Part shown: positions 26,558 through 36,391 of the stretch, one piece after another
Layout of the letters: the number at the start of each line of letters is the position of its first letter
Position numbering within the stretch: the first letter of the stretch is position 1
Assembly (NCBI GenBank): GCA_017432005.1
Contig: JAFRKA010000021.1
Location: forward strand, 124,001 to 188,000
Origin: Erysipelotrichaceae bacterium
Lineage (GTDB): Bacteria; Bacillota_I; Bacilli_A; Erysipelotrichales; Erysipelotrichaceae
Direction: 5' to 3'
Length of the DNA: 64,000 nt
The notes under the pieces: generated by a model
Told to the model about the DNA's origin: nothing
Databases searched by the model: none
The model's input: only the letters and a program-made list of their open reading frames with translations
Translations under genes and position numbers: made by a program

Positions 26558-28010
26558 CTATCTTTTCTGCAAGTTTTTTGCTTATCGCCTCTTTGACAGC
26601 GACCTCATCCGATATGTAAGGGACTCTGCCGTTGGCACACAGGAAGAACTTATCGTTTCCTTTTCCTAACAGCAGCAGCGTGTCACCTTCCTCACACAGA
26701 CTGACAGCCTTGTTTATGGCTTCGATGCGATCGAGGATTATCTCCGGATCGAGTCGGCTGAAATAAGATTTCAGATCGATCAGGATCTCCATCATATCTT
26801 CAGTAGAAGGATCATCGAATGACAGGATGACAGTATCAGCTCTGACATCGGCGATCTTAGCCGTGCCTGGTCTTCTTAAGTGATCTCTATCACCGGAAGC
26901 GCCGAAGACAGCGATGATCTTGTGACCTTTTTCAGTGATCGATTCCGCAAAGGAAAAGACCTTATCGAAAGAATTCGGTGTGAAGGCATAATCGACGACG
27001 ACATTGAAATCCTGTCCAGCCTTGATCAGCTGGCATCTTCCCGGTGTCAATTCAACATTTTCAAGATAAGGCATGATCTTTTCGATGCCGTATCCGTTCT
27101 CATTGAGGACGGCAATGACTGCCAGCAGATTGTAGATATTGAATCTGGCTGACATATTGGTATTTATATGATATGAATTTCCTCTGTAAAGCAGATCGAA
27201 TTCGGAATGATCGGGATACAGTTTAACATTGACGGCCTGATAATCAGCTTCCTTGTCCAATGCATAGGTCACTTTAGCAGACTTACAGATATCCATAAGT
27301 CTGAGCCCGTATTCATCATCGATATTGATGATCGCCTTTCCACCATCACGGAGTTTATCAAAAAGCAGGCATTTAGCTTCGAAATAATTCTCCATCGTGC
27401 CGTGGATATCGAAATGATCGCCTGTCAGATTATTGAAGACAGCTGTGGAAAAACTTACCTGATCTAGACGGTGAGTCAGAAGACCTTCAGATGAAGCCTC
27501 CAGCACCAGAGCTTTGCATCCATGATCCAGCATCTCTCTGGCGATCCTGAAGAGTTCATCTGATTTAGGAGAAGTCAGATTCATATTCGAATCCTTCACT
27601 TCGCCATCATAGCTGTAACCCATCGTGCCGATATAGCCGCACTTGTCGAAACGGGAAATGATATCTCTGATGATCCAGGCGATCGTCGTCTTGCCGTTGG
27701 TACCGGTTATGCCGATCATGTTAAGTTTATCAGTCGGATAATCGTAATACGCATTGCAGAAAGAAACATAAGCATCCGTCACGTCTTCACACCTGATATA
27801 GACGACGCCATCTTTCTTGTCCGCTATCTCATCACTGTGAACGATACAGACTGCTCCGTTTCTGATCGCCATATCGATGAATTTATGTCCGTCATTGATC
27901 TTGCCTTTCATCGCAAAAAAGATCGACTCAGGACATTCTTTGCGGGAATCGAACATGATCGTCTTGATATCGATATCAGATGCTGTATCAAATACTTTAT
28001 TAAGTTTCAT
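26550..28010 (-). CDS. murE: UDP-N-acetylmuramyl-tripeptide synthetase (probably L-lysine-adding MurE)
   Basis: This 486-residue Mur ligase has the ATP-binding ITGTNGKTT (102-109) and the acyl-phosphate region (NLTSPKSDELF). In DAP-adding enzymes a DNPR motif grips meso-diaminopimelate through the Arg. Here the site reads D399-D-P-S402, without the Arg, as in lysine-adding enzymes of Gram-positives. I infer addition of L-Lys (or another diamine other than DAP). It starts on the last base of the LTA-synthase-like gene's stop and is the last gene of the dprA-topA-xerC side of the block. Confidence 0.88.
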   Translation of the reverse strand: MKLNKVFDTASDIDIKTIMFDSRKECPESIFFAMKGKINDGHKFIDMAIRNGAVCIVHSDEIADKKDGVVYIRCEDVTDAYVSFCNAYYDYPTDKLNMIGITGTNGKTTIAWIIRDIISRFDKCGYIGTMGYSYDGEVKDSNMNLTSPKSDELFRIAREMLDHGCKALVLEASSEGLLTHRLDQVSFSTAVFNNLTGDHFDIHGTMENYFEAKCLLFDKLRDGGKAIINIDDEYGLRLMDICKSAKVTYALDKEADYQAVNVKLYPDHSEFDLLYRGNSYHINTNMSARFNIYNLLAVIAVLNENGYGIEKIMPYLENVELTPGRCQLIKAGQDFNVVVDYAFTPNSFDKVFSFAESITEKGHKIIAVFGASGDRDHLRRPGTAKIADVRADTVILSFDDPSTEDMMEILIDLKSYFSRLDPEIILDRIEAINKAVSLCEEGDTLLLLGKGNDKFFLCANGRVPYISDEVAVKEAISKKLAEKIEG

Positions 28011-29974
28011 TACTTGCTTTTAGGGTAACAGATCGAACGTCTGTTCTGATAATAGTCTTCGTCCAGGACAAGATAAGAGATCTTGATCGTATTCTGAACG
28101 GAATTGTTGGTCCTGGAGATGTAATTCTCATCCGGGACCTGTTTGCCTTCGGCTGCCATAAACTGCTCGCTGGTCGCGTCATAATAGCCGTATTCGCTGA
28201 TCCAGTTGCCATTGGCCAGGATAACCGTATTGTTTCCGTTATAGATATCCGTACCTAGATAAAGTCTCGGATCATAATTGAGATCGAAAAGATTGGCGAT
28301 CGTCGGTACATGATCGAGCGTCGAACAGTAATTGTAGTTTACAGTAGGATTAAGATTCTTGTTGTAGATGATGAACGGTGAACGGTATATGCCGTTTTCA
28401 CCTACTCTGTCCTTATTGATCCATCTGGTCAAAGACATGACTGTATCATAGTCCATCCAATACGGACGGTGGTCAGGATAGATGCAGATTACGGTATTGT
28501 CAGCCAGACCTGCTGATTCAAGATATTCAAGAAGGATCTTCAGTCCGTTATCAAAATCCATGCATTTGGACATGTAGCGCTTGTAATCGATGCCCCAGTC
28601 AGGATGTACTTCATTGATCTGATCGAGATAATAATCGCCCCAGTAAGAAGACTCCTCATATGGGAAATGCATGACCGAAGTGATGATATTGCAGAAGAAA
28701 TTGCCGTTGGTCTCTTCGATATGCTTGATGGCCTGTTCGATCAGCATCGAATCGGCCTGCCAGCCGTTAGTATGCTGGATGGATGTATCAGTCCAGATAT
28801 CATCGATATCATAATAGGCATCAAAACCGACTGCCGGAAGGATCACCTTGCGCTCATAGAATTCATCACGCCAGTTATGCAGAGCAAAAGTCGAATAACC
28901 CTTGTTCTTGAACAGATAAGGCAAGGCTTCATAGAATTTGATGCCTGCGACATAGTTAGGCGTACAGGTATTCACATACGGGAATACCGAAGTATATGAA
29001 ACGAATTCTGATTCGCCTGTAGCACAGGAATACAACGGTGTGTAGTGATTGTAATAGCTGTAGCCCTGAGTATACATCTTGTATAAAGTAGGCGTCAGAT
29101 CCTTGTCGATCGCCAGATAGTCCATGGCTTCGACCATGAAATAGATGAAATTATATCCTTCGAACTTGCCGGTCATCTCATTCGGCTGAGTGATACGGCG
29201 GCTCATGAAATATTTGTCGATCGTCTGCATGTTGCTGTTTTCTTCCTGCTCAGCGATCGCCTTCCATTCTGTATCATCAAATTCACGTTTGCGAACTGTG
29301 ACAGGGTTATCAACCACATCATCCTGTCCGTCATCGTCGATGACGATCTTTTCCGGTGCTTTATATACCAATGCCGTCAGATCACGGAAAAAGAAGTGTT
29401 CGATACCCATCTTGTCGATGATGATCGTCTTATTGGAAAAAGTATCATAGACTTCAAAGATCGAATTGACTCCTGATCCAAGATTAAGACAAGGGATCAG
29501 CAGCAAAAATGACAGTATGCAGATGATCAGCGGCAGCTGAAACGGACCGTGATCGTTGAACTTAACAAAACGGTGCAGCAGCAGATAGGATATGATTCCG
29601 ATAAAGCACAGATAATATGAAGGCTTGGCTGCAGCTAGGAAGATCAGTGCATACTGGGCGATCCTTCCTGCTCCATCAGAAACAGTTCCGAAAGAGTAGA
29701 AATCACCCATGAAGTTCTTGAAGATCAGTTCAACAAAACTGTAAGCCGAAAACCAGATCATCACGATCAGTCCCACGATGAAGTAGACCTTCTTTGACTT
29801 GAAACGGCTGCATATGAACCAGATAAAGGTCGATAGGAACAACGTAAACAGTACGATCCTCAAAACCGTAAAGATATCGATGCCTTTAAACTGGACAAAA
29901 TGAAAAGAGAATTCCAGAAGCAGCATCGGAATAAATAAGTACAGAAAACTGAGATCAAATTTTATCTTCTTCAT
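28010..29974 (-). CDS. LTA-synthase-family membrane phosphoglycerol transferase
   Basis: This 654-residue protein has five hydrophobic segments within the first 165 residues and an extracellular alkaline-phosphatase-fold domain. Features of the LtaS family are visible: the metal-site FMVEAMDYL (Glu283), the catalytic Thr319 in SCATGESEF, HNWRDEFYERKVILPAVGFD, and the late ICIYPDHRPYW. It should polymerise or transfer glycerol-phosphate from phosphatidylglycerol onto a lipid or cell-wall acceptor. Sequence detail differs enough from Staphylococcus LtaS that the exact product is open. It overlaps xerC (ATGA) and murE. Confidence 0.85.
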   Translation of the reverse strand: MKKIKFDLSFLYLFIPMLLLEFSFHFVQFKGIDIFTVLRIVLFTLFLSTFIWFICSRFKSKKVYFIVGLIVMIWFSAYSFVELIFKNFMGDFYSFGTVSDGAGRIAQYALIFLAAAKPSYYLCFIGIISYLLLHRFVKFNDHGPFQLPLIICILSFLLLIPCLNLGSGVNSIFEVYDTFSNKTIIIDKMGIEHFFFRDLTALVYKAPEKIVIDDDGQDDVVDNPVTVRKREFDDTEWKAIAEQEENSNMQTIDKYFMSRRITQPNEMTGKFEGYNFIYFMVEAMDYLAIDKDLTPTLYKMYTQGYSYYNHYTPLYSCATGESEFVSYTSVFPYVNTCTPNYVAGIKFYEALPYLFKNKGYSTFALHNWRDEFYERKVILPAVGFDAYYDIDDIWTDTSIQHTNGWQADSMLIEQAIKHIEETNGNFFCNIITSVMHFPYEESSYWGDYYLDQINEVHPDWGIDYKRYMSKCMDFDNGLKILLEYLESAGLADNTVICIYPDHRPYWMDYDTVMSLTRWINKDRVGENGIYRSPFIIYNKNLNPTVNYNYCSTLDHVPTIANLFDLNYDPRLYLGTDIYNGNNTVILANGNWISEYGYYDATSEQFMAAEGKQVPDENYISRTNNSVQNTIKISYLVLDEDYYQNRRSICYPKSK

Positions 29975-30882
29975 TTGGCGTGTGGATGGGCGGAATTAAC
30001 GGCCTTTTTCAGCCGGTCATAAGTCAGATGTGTATAGAGCTGCGTCGTAGAAAGATTCTCATGGCCAAGCAGTTCCTGCACCGTTCTCAGATCTGCTCCG
30101 TTGTCCAGCAGATGCGTTGCAAAGGAGTGTCTGAGCATATGCGGATGCACATCGATATCAAGCCCAGCCATTATTTTAACATCTTTGAGCAATAATTGAA
30201 CACTTCGCGGTGATATTTTTCCTTTTCGTGTAGATACAAAGAGATAAGGAAAACCCGGATCAGCATATTCATTGCGATAGACTCTGATATAAAGATCGAT
30301 CAGTTCCAGCAGGCGCGGATAGAAAGGCACCATCCTTTCCTTGTTGCCCTTACCTATGACTCTGATCACACCCTGCTGTCTGTCGATGTTTCTGATGAGA
30401 AGGTCGCAACATTCTGAGATACGAAGTCCGCAGGCATAGATAGTCTCCAGTATGCATCTGTTCCTCACCTGCAGAGGATCTTTAAGATCGAAACAGTCGA
30501 GGATCCTCTCGACCTGATCGATGGTCAGCACATCAGGAAGATGCTTCTCCACATGGACTTTATTGAAAAGCAGAAACGGATTGTCATCAGCGAGATGCCT
30601 CTCACACAGATAACGGTAGAACGATCTTAAAGCGCTCAGATTGCGGGCATAGGTCGTATTGGAGATCTTGCCTCTGCTGATCTTTCCTGAACGCAGTTCG
30701 CTGATATAGTCATATACGATATCTCTGTCCACTTTTTTCAATGAATCGATATCATGATCCTCAAGATAAGTGATAAAACGGCTGATATCACGATAATAAG
30801 AATCAGATGTTGCTTCTGATCCGCTGCGTTTATCATACATGTAGGCGATGAAATCATCGAGCGTCTTATACATATCGCGCAT
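29971..30882 (-). CDS. xerC: Tyrosine recombinase XerC-type
   Basis: This 303-residue tyrosine recombinase has the core-binding SAM-like domain (about 5-95) and the catalytic domain with R154 (CGLRISE), K178 (GKGNKE), H248-x-x-R251 (HMLRHSFATH), H274 (LGHENLSTTQLYTH) and nucleophile Y283. All six catalytic residues are present. The position after topA-trmFO matches codV/xerC in Bacillus, so it is the chromosome-dimer-resolving Xer rather than a mobile-element integrase. The start may also be the ATG three codons later. Confidence 0.9.
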   Translation of the reverse strand: MRDMYKTLDDFIAYMYDKRSGSEATSDSYYRDISRFITYLEDHDIDSLKKVDRDIVYDYISELRSGKISRGKISNTTYARNLSALRSFYRYLCERHLADDNPFLLFNKVHVEKHLPDVLTIDQVERILDCFDLKDPLQVRNRCILETIYACGLRISECCDLLIRNIDRQQGVIRVIGKGNKERMVPFYPRLLELIDLYIRVYRNEYADPGFPYLFVSTRKGKISPRSVQLLLKDVKIMAGLDIDVHPHMLRHSFATHLLDNGADLRTVQELLGHENLSTTQLYTHLTYDRLKKAVNSAHPHAK

Positions 30883-32158
30883 ATTCTTCTACCGTTTTTA
30901 GTGCATGTTCGACAAAATACTTTTTCTTTTCCGCTTTCGGTCCGCTGTATTCCAGACGAAAGATACCGAAATTGGCATTCATCGGTTCCAGCTTACTGAT
31001 ACGTGTATCAGATATGTAGTTTGCCATAGCACCCATCATCGTATCCGCACCGAGTTCGTATCTGATCCCGTCTTTCAGATACTGATACATATTTATGGCA
31101 GCATAAAGACCGCTGGCAGCTGATTCCACATATCCTTCAACTCCGGAGATCTGTCCGGCCACGAATACATTAGGATAATGTATAAACTGATAGCGGTTAT
31201 TGACGATATTCGGTGAATTGATATATGTATTCCTGTGCATGACGCCGTATCTGACGATCTTCACATCCTTCAAAGCCGGAACTTTCTTCAGGACATTTTC
31301 CTGAGCTTTGAAAGTCAGATGAGTCTGAAAACCGACGACATTGTATAGTGTATCTATCGCATTATCTTTTCTGAGCTGAACGACGGCATATGGTCTTTTG
31401 CCTTCATGTTCCAGACCGACCGGTTTCATCGGACCGAAAAGCAGTGTCTTATAACCTCTTCTGGCCATCTCTTCAAAAGGCATGCAACCTTCAAAGTATT
31501 TCTCATCATCGATCTCATGAACATCGATCTTTTGCGCTGTAATGATCTCCTGATAGAACTCTTCAAATTCTTCTCTGCTTAAAGGACAGTTGATGTAATC
31601 GCCGGGATTCTCATCGTCATAGCGCGATTTATAGTAGGCACTGCCAAAATCGATCGAATCCTTCTCAACGATCGGCGAGACAGCATCATAAAAGTGCAGA
31701 AAATCATTTCCACACAGTTCTGCGATCCTGTCGGCCAGTTTCCCTTCACATAAAGGACCGGCACAGATGATGACAGGTTCTTCAGTATTGATATCAGTTA
31801 TCTCTTCATTGATCACTTCAATGAGATGATTGTTTCTGATGGTTTCTGTTATATGACGGGAAAACCCGTTGCGGTCGACAGCCAGTGATTTACCTGCCGG
31901 GATCCTGTAAAGATCAGCTGCTTTCATGATCAGTGAATCAAGCAGTCTCATCTCCTGTTTCAGAAGTCCGACCGCATTGTAAAGATCATCACTGCGCAAC
32001 GAATTGGAGCAGATCAGTTCAGCGAAATCATCGGTCTTGAAAGCACTGTGTCTTCTGATGCCCTTCTGTTCATAAAGTTTCACTTTAATGCCTCTGGATG
32101 CCAGCTGATAGGCAGCTTCGCATCCGGCCAGTCCGGCACCGATAACTTTTACTGTCAT
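30866..32158 (-). CDS. trmFO: Methylenetetrahydrofolate--tRNA-(uracil-5-)-methyltransferase
   Basis: This 430-residue flavoprotein forms m5U54 in tRNA with methylene-THF. It has the FAD-binding VIGAGLAGCEAAYQLA, the family stretch CSNSLRSDDLYNAVGLLKQEM, and the late VAGQISGVEGYVESAASGLYA. Length matches the family (formerly Gid). It overlaps topA and xerC in an operon seen across Bacillota. Confidence 0.97.
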   Translation of the reverse strand: MTVKVIGAGLAGCEAAYQLASRGIKVKLYEQKGIRRHSAFKTDDFAELICSNSLRSDDLYNAVGLLKQEMRLLDSLIMKAADLYRIPAGKSLAVDRNGFSRHITETIRNNHLIEVINEEITDINTEEPVIICAGPLCEGKLADRIAELCGNDFLHFYDAVSPIVEKDSIDFGSAYYKSRYDDENPGDYINCPLSREEFEEFYQEIITAQKIDVHEIDDEKYFEGCMPFEEMARRGYKTLLFGPMKPVGLEHEGKRPYAVVQLRKDNAIDTLYNVVGFQTHLTFKAQENVLKKVPALKDVKIVRYGVMHRNTYINSPNIVNNRYQFIHYPNVFVAGQISGVEGYVESAASGLYAAINMYQYLKDGIRYELGADTMMGAMANYISDTRISKLEPMNANFGIFRLEYSGPKAEKKKYFVEHALKTVEEYARYV

Positions 32159-34158
32159 TATTTTTTCTTTCTCTTATAGAAACGCTTAGGTTCTTCACCT
32201 TCGATCGCTTCCAGATAACGGCATTTCGGATAAGCCGAACAGCCGATGAAATAGTTTCCGTAACGAGATTTACGTTTAACGAGCGGTTTACCGCATTCAG
32301 GGCAACTTCTTCCCACGTCTTCCGGTTCTTCTTTTTTGACCAGTGATTCATGCCACTTGCATTCCGGATAGTTGATGCAGGATTTGAATTTGCCGAAACG
32401 TCCGTTGCGGATGACGACATCGCCACCACATTCCGGGCAGATCTCACCGGTCTTCTCCGGCTGGACTTTCTCCATCTGTTCATAAGCTGAATCTACCAGC
32501 GGCTGGAACTGATCATAGAAATCTCTAAGGGCACTGATGTTATCAAGTTTGTTTTCAGCGATCTCATCGAGCTCCGCTTCCATATCAGCCGTATAACGCA
32601 CATTGATGACAGACTGGAAATACTCTCTGAGCTTTTCGTCAGTCAGGATGCCCTGTTCAGTCGGGAAGAAATACTTGATCTTTCCCGAATCTGTAGCTTT
32701 CTTCAGTTCAACATAATTACGCTTAACGATCGTATCGATGATCGTGGCATATGTCGAAGGCCTTCCGACACCTTCCTCTTCCAGAGCCTTTATCAATTTA
32801 GCTTCAGTGTAACGTGCCGGTGGTTCGGTAAAGTGCTGATTCTTTTCAACAGCACTAGCCTTGAATACTTCACCTTTATTCAGTTTAGGCAGAACGATAT
32901 CCTTGGAAGAGTCATAATCGCCGTATACTTTCAGGAAACCGTCGAACTCCTGCTTGGAACCGCTGATCGTGAATTCATAACCGTTATTGTCAAAGGTATA
33001 GACGACCGATTTGAAGACAGCTTCGCTCATCAGTGAAGCCAGAGCACGATAATAGATGAATTTATACAGTTTATACTGATCGTTGCTCAGATACGGCTTG
33101 ATCTTATCAGGTTCATTGGCAAGACTCGTCGGTCTGATAGCCTCATGAGCGTCTTGCGAAGTTTCATCATTCTTGACGCGGTAAAATCCTTTATATTCTT
33201 TTCCGTATTCTTTTTCGATCTTGTCAAAAGCTCCCGCAACGAATTCCTTGGAAAGTCTGGTCGAATCGGTACGCATATACGTGATAAGACCCTGAGCTCC
33301 CTCAGGCAACTCAACGCCTTCATAAAGGCTCTGAGCGATCATCATCGTCTTCTTGGAGCCGAAGCCCAGTTTAGTGGAAGCTTCCTGCTGCATGGTTGAA
33401 GTGATGAATGGCAGGAAAGCAGAACGCTTCTTGGCTTTTTCCGTGATGTCCGTAAGCGTAAAATCTTCACCGAGAGCCTTGAGGATCTCATCAGCTTCCG
33501 CTTCATTGTTTATTTCGATCTTTTTTCCCTGATAACGGCACAGTTCGGTCTCCAGTTTCTTCCCGAGTTTGGCGATGATCTTCCAGTATTCTTTCGGAAC
33601 GAAAGCATTGATCTCTTTTTCCTTATCACAAATCATTCTCAAAGCGATCGACTGGACACGCCCTGCCGACTTTGAACCGATCTTCTTCTGAAGGAGCTTG
33701 GAGAGCTTGAAACCGATGATCCTGTCCAGGATCCTTCTGGTCTCCTGTGAACGCACGAGCGCCATATCGATGGTGCGCGGATTCTCCAGGGCATTCAGTA
33801 CGGCATTCTTTGTGATCTCGTTGAATACGATACGGTTGTTGTCATTGAGATCAAGGCCGAGTTCTCTGGCCAGATGCCAGGAGATAGCTTCTCCTTCACG
33901 GTCAGGGTCGGTCGCAAGGTAAACGAAATCAGAACCTTCAACGAGTTTCTTGAGTTCCTTAACGACATCCTTCTTGTCTGCCGAGACAGTGTAAGTAGGC
34001 TTGAAATCGTCTTCGATATCGACTCCCAGTCCTTCCTTGCCCTTGGTGGCCAGATCACAGATATGACCCTTGGATGAGGTCACTTTGTAGTCTTTGCCCA
34101 GATATTTTTCAATCGTCTTTGATTTAGACGGTGATTCCACAATAACGAGTTTTTTCAT
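32158..34158 (-). CDS. topA: DNA topoisomerase I
   Basis: This 666-residue type IA enzyme relaxes negative supercoils. It has the Toprim domain (VIVESPSKSKTIEKYLG; DPDREGEAISWHLA), the active-site Tyr in GLITYMRTDSTRLS, and two C-terminal zinc ribbons (CPECGGDVVIRNGRFGKFKSC and CPECGKPLVKRKSRYGNYFIGC). The start is ATG 34156-34158 (MKKLVIVESP) after AAGGAGC. Confidence 0.97.
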   Translation of the reverse strand: MKKLVIVESPSKSKTIEKYLGKDYKVTSSKGHICDLATKGKEGLGVDIEDDFKPTYTVSADKKDVVKELKKLVEGSDFVYLATDPDREGEAISWHLARELGLDLNDNNRIVFNEITKNAVLNALENPRTIDMALVRSQETRRILDRIIGFKLSKLLQKKIGSKSAGRVQSIALRMICDKEKEINAFVPKEYWKIIAKLGKKLETELCRYQGKKIEINNEAEADEILKALGEDFTLTDITEKAKKRSAFLPFITSTMQQEASTKLGFGSKKTMMIAQSLYEGVELPEGAQGLITYMRTDSTRLSKEFVAGAFDKIEKEYGKEYKGFYRVKNDETSQDAHEAIRPTSLANEPDKIKPYLSNDQYKLYKFIYYRALASLMSEAVFKSVVYTFDNNGYEFTISGSKQEFDGFLKVYGDYDSSKDIVLPKLNKGEVFKASAVEKNQHFTEPPARYTEAKLIKALEEEGVGRPSTYATIIDTIVKRNYVELKKATDSGKIKYFFPTEQGILTDEKLREYFQSVINVRYTADMEAELDEIAENKLDNISALRDFYDQFQPLVDSAYEQMEKVQPEKTGEICPECGGDVVIRNGRFGKFKSCINYPECKWHESLVKKEEPEDVGRSCPECGKPLVKRKSRYGNYFIGCSAYPKCRYLEAIEGEEPKRFYKRKKK

Positions 34159-34189
34159 ATTAGCTCCTTGTAACAATTATTTATGATAC

Positions 34190-34220
34190 ATAAAAAAAAT
34201 CAAAATGCAATTTCATTGCA
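34190..34220 (-). terminator. Terminator built into the 3' end of dprA
   Basis: Stem TGCAAT / ATTGCA with loop GAA, then TTTTGATTTTTTTT on the minus strand. The hairpin encodes the last residues of DprA and the stop lies in the T-rich tail. Confidence 0.6.
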
Positions 34221-34913
34221 GCTGATCGGCTGTGCGCCTTCATAGATCAGTGTGTTGTTCTGACGGCCATTCTCATCGAACAGCTCATAAGGCAAAACAG
34301 CGATCTCCTTGCCCAGTTCCAGTGCTTCATTTACCGTAGTCATCGTACCGGATCGGATCGCTGACTGCATGATATAGACCTTGTCAGCCAGAGCGGCAAT
34401 AAGCCGGTTGCGGAACGGAAAATGACTGGCCAACGGTTTGCTCAGAGTCGGATATTCCGAGATCACCAGGCCTTCTCTTTCGATCTTTCTGATCAGTTCG
34501 TAGTTGCAGCGGGGATAAATATAATCGATCCCGCAGCCAAGGATCCCGATCGTATCTGAAGCATTCTCATGAGCACAGGCATCGATTCCTTTGGCCAGTC
34601 CTGAGATGATCACCTTGTCACTTTGTGCTCTGGCCAGAGCAGCTGTAGCCTTTACGGCATAGGAACAGGGCTGCCTGGATCCGACGATCGCGATCGCTTT
34701 CCTTTTAAGCAGTGACAGATCGCCTTTATAGTAAAGCACCAGTGGCGGATATTTAAGATCCAGCAGTCTGACAGGATAATCCCTGTCAAAGATCGTCAGA
34801 GCGTTGGCGATCTTTACGGGAGGAATCTCGATGTTATGTTCGATGGCATTGATGATCCGGTCATATTCACCGGCAAAATAAAAAGAATAAGCAATAAGTT
34901 TTTCTCTGTTCAT
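34200..34913 (-). CDS. dprA: DNA-processing protein DprA/Smf, short form
   Basis: This 237-residue protein consists of the Rossmann-like DprA core: AIVGSRQPCSYAV, ISGLAKGIDACAHENA, GILGCGIDYIYPRCN, ISEYP, FPFRNRLIAALADKVYIM, and SGTMTTVNEALELGKEIAVLP. The usual N-terminal helical domain is reduced and the C-terminal winged helix is absent. DprA loads RecA onto incoming single-stranded DNA in competent bacteria; in others its role is less clear. A GATAAT box ends seven bases before the ATG. Confidence 0.9.
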   Translation of the reverse strand: MNREKLIAYSFYFAGEYDRIINAIEHNIEIPPVKIANALTIFDRDYPVRLLDLKYPPLVLYYKGDLSLLKRKAIAIVGSRQPCSYAVKATAALARAQSDKVIISGLAKGIDACAHENASDTIGILGCGIDYIYPRCNYELIRKIEREGLVISEYPTLSKPLASHFPFRNRLIAALADKVYIMQSAIRSGTMTTVNEALELGKEIAVLPYELFDENGRQNNTLIYEGAQPISCNEIAF

Positions 34914-34920
34914 CTAATAC

Positions 34921-34926
34921 ATTATC
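34921..34926 (-). promoter_or_regulatory. -10 box seven bases before dprA (nearly leaderless)
   Basis: GATAAT, then GTATTAG, then ATG. A poor -35 (GTGATA) lies 15 bases upstream. No Shine-Dalgarno site. Confidence 0.35.
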
Positions 34927-34958
34927 TGCAGGAAAAAGGCTTATCACCTACCCCTTTA

Positions 34959-35561
34959 TTAAAAAAGTTTAATTTCTTTCATTCGGCAGGGCTTAAACGA
35001 CATCCGGTAGAGCTCATTCAGGCCATACTCATCCATCAGTTCCAGATGTCTCTTCGTTCCATAACCCTTATGGTTGCGGTATTCGTATTGCGGATACAGG
35101 ACATCATAACCCATCATGATGTGATCTCTCACTACCTTGGCCAGAATACTGGCAGCAGCGATCGATATCGATTTCGCATCACCTTTTACGATATCGATGG
35201 TATCAGCTCTGTTTAAAGGCATCGCATCAGTGATCGTCAGTGAATGAATCCGGCTCGAACGGCTGAGTTCATCCATGGCCTTCTGGGTCGAATGATAGAT
35301 ATCCAGTCTGTCGATCTCTTTAGGCGATACGATCCTGAAACTGAAATGATGAGCGTCTCTTATGATCTGCTTGAACAGCAGCTCTCTTTTCTTCGCACTG
35401 AGTTTCTTGGAATCGTCAATCAGCTCATTCTCATAGTTTATCGGTAAGATACAGCACGCCACGACACATGGCCCGCATAAAGGACCACGTCCGGCTTCAT
35501 CGATACCCATCACATATCTGTCGTGAGACCAATATTCTTTTTCATATCTGTTCTCTAACAT
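34959..35561 (-). CDS. rnhB: Ribonuclease HII
   Basis: This 200-residue enzyme removes ribonucleotides from RNA-DNA hybrids. It has the first catalytic pair in GIDEAGRGPLCGPVVA-type sequence (here GIDEAGRGPLCGPCVVA), LNRADTIDIVKGDAKSISIAAASILAKVVRD with the third Asp, and the C-terminal YPQYEYRNHKGYGTKRHLE. Start overlaps rbgA by about 20 bases. Confidence 0.97.
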   Translation of the reverse strand: MLENRYEKEYWSHDRYVMGIDEAGRGPLCGPCVVACCILPINYENELIDDSKKLSAKKRELLFKQIIRDAHHFSFRIVSPKEIDRLDIYHSTQKAMDELSRSSRIHSLTITDAMPLNRADTIDIVKGDAKSISIAAASILAKVVRDHIMMGYDVLYPQYEYRNHKGYGTKRHLELMDEYGLNELYRMSFKPCRMKEIKLF

Positions 35562-36390
35562 CTTGCCAGGTAATCCTCCCTATCTTGTTGCTGCGGATAT
35601 CCTTGAGGATGGCATCGACAGCCTTAACGTAGTTTACATTGTTGTCTGCTGAAAGCCACAGTTTCTCTCTGGCTATCTTTTCCAGCAGATCATCACCGCT
35701 CTCATCGACACCGTAGCGTCTCTCTATCACACCGGGATAAACCTTCCTTAAGTAATCAAGTCCGAAAAACACCAGTTCCTGTTTATCAAGGATATCATCA
35801 TTGATCGATCCCATCAGCGCCAGCAGGCGTGCCGCATCCTGATCTTCGATCTTGGGCCACAGGACCCCGGGCGTATCAAGCAGTTCAACATCCTCATTTA
35901 TCCTTATCCACTGTAAAGATTTGGTTACACCAGGACGGTTTTCTGCTTTAGCTACTTTCTTTTTGACGATATTATTGATGAAAGTCGATTTCCCGACATT
36001 CGGGATACCTACGACCATTGCGCGCAATACTTTTTTTCTGATCCCTCTGGCTTTGGCTCTTTCAAGCTTGTCCTTCAGTATTTCCTTGACTTCATTTACG
36101 ACTGTCTTGGTCAGATTGGCACCTGTCGAATCAGCGATGATGCAGTGCTCAAATGTCTCTTTCCATAATCGGTTCTTCTCTTCATCGGCCAGATCTGCTT
36201 TATTCAGAACGATCAGGACCGGTTTATTGCGTGAAAGTTCCTGAAGCAGCGGATTGGCAGAAGCCTCCGGGATCCTGGCATCACGCAGTTCGATAATGAT
36301 ATCGACCAGTTTAAGCTGTTCTTCCATCTGCCGGCGGGCTTTTGCCATATGCCCGGGATACCAGTTTATCTTGTTCATGTTTTCGGTCAT
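35542..36390 (-). CDS. rbgA: Ribosome biogenesis GTPase A
   Basis: This 282-residue circularly permuted GTPase (YlqF) is needed for late 50S assembly. Motifs appear in permuted order: G4 NKADL, then G1 GIPNVGKST, then G3 DTPG, after the N-terminal WYPGHMAKARRQM. The C-terminal helical domain binds the ribosome. It starts one base after the MBL-fold gene region in the operon. Confidence 0.96.
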   Translation of the reverse strand: MTENMNKINWYPGHMAKARRQMEEQLKLVDIIIELRDARIPEASANPLLQELSRNKPVLIVLNKADLADEEKNRLWKETFEHCIIADSTGANLTKTVVNEVKEILKDKLERAKARGIRKKVLRAMVVGIPNVGKSTFINNIVKKKVAKAENRPGVTKSLQWIRINEDVELLDTPGVLWPKIEDQDAARLLALMGSINDDILDKQELVFFGLDYLRKVYPGVIERRYGVDESGDDLLEKIAREKLWLSADNNVNYVKAVDAILKDIRSNKIGRITWQDVREQI

Positions 36391-36391
36391 A

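Noticed and set aside
29971-30882. Tyrosine recombinase as a sign of an integrated element
   Set aside because: Its position after topA-trmFO is the conserved place of chromosomal XerC, and no att repeats or phage genes are near.
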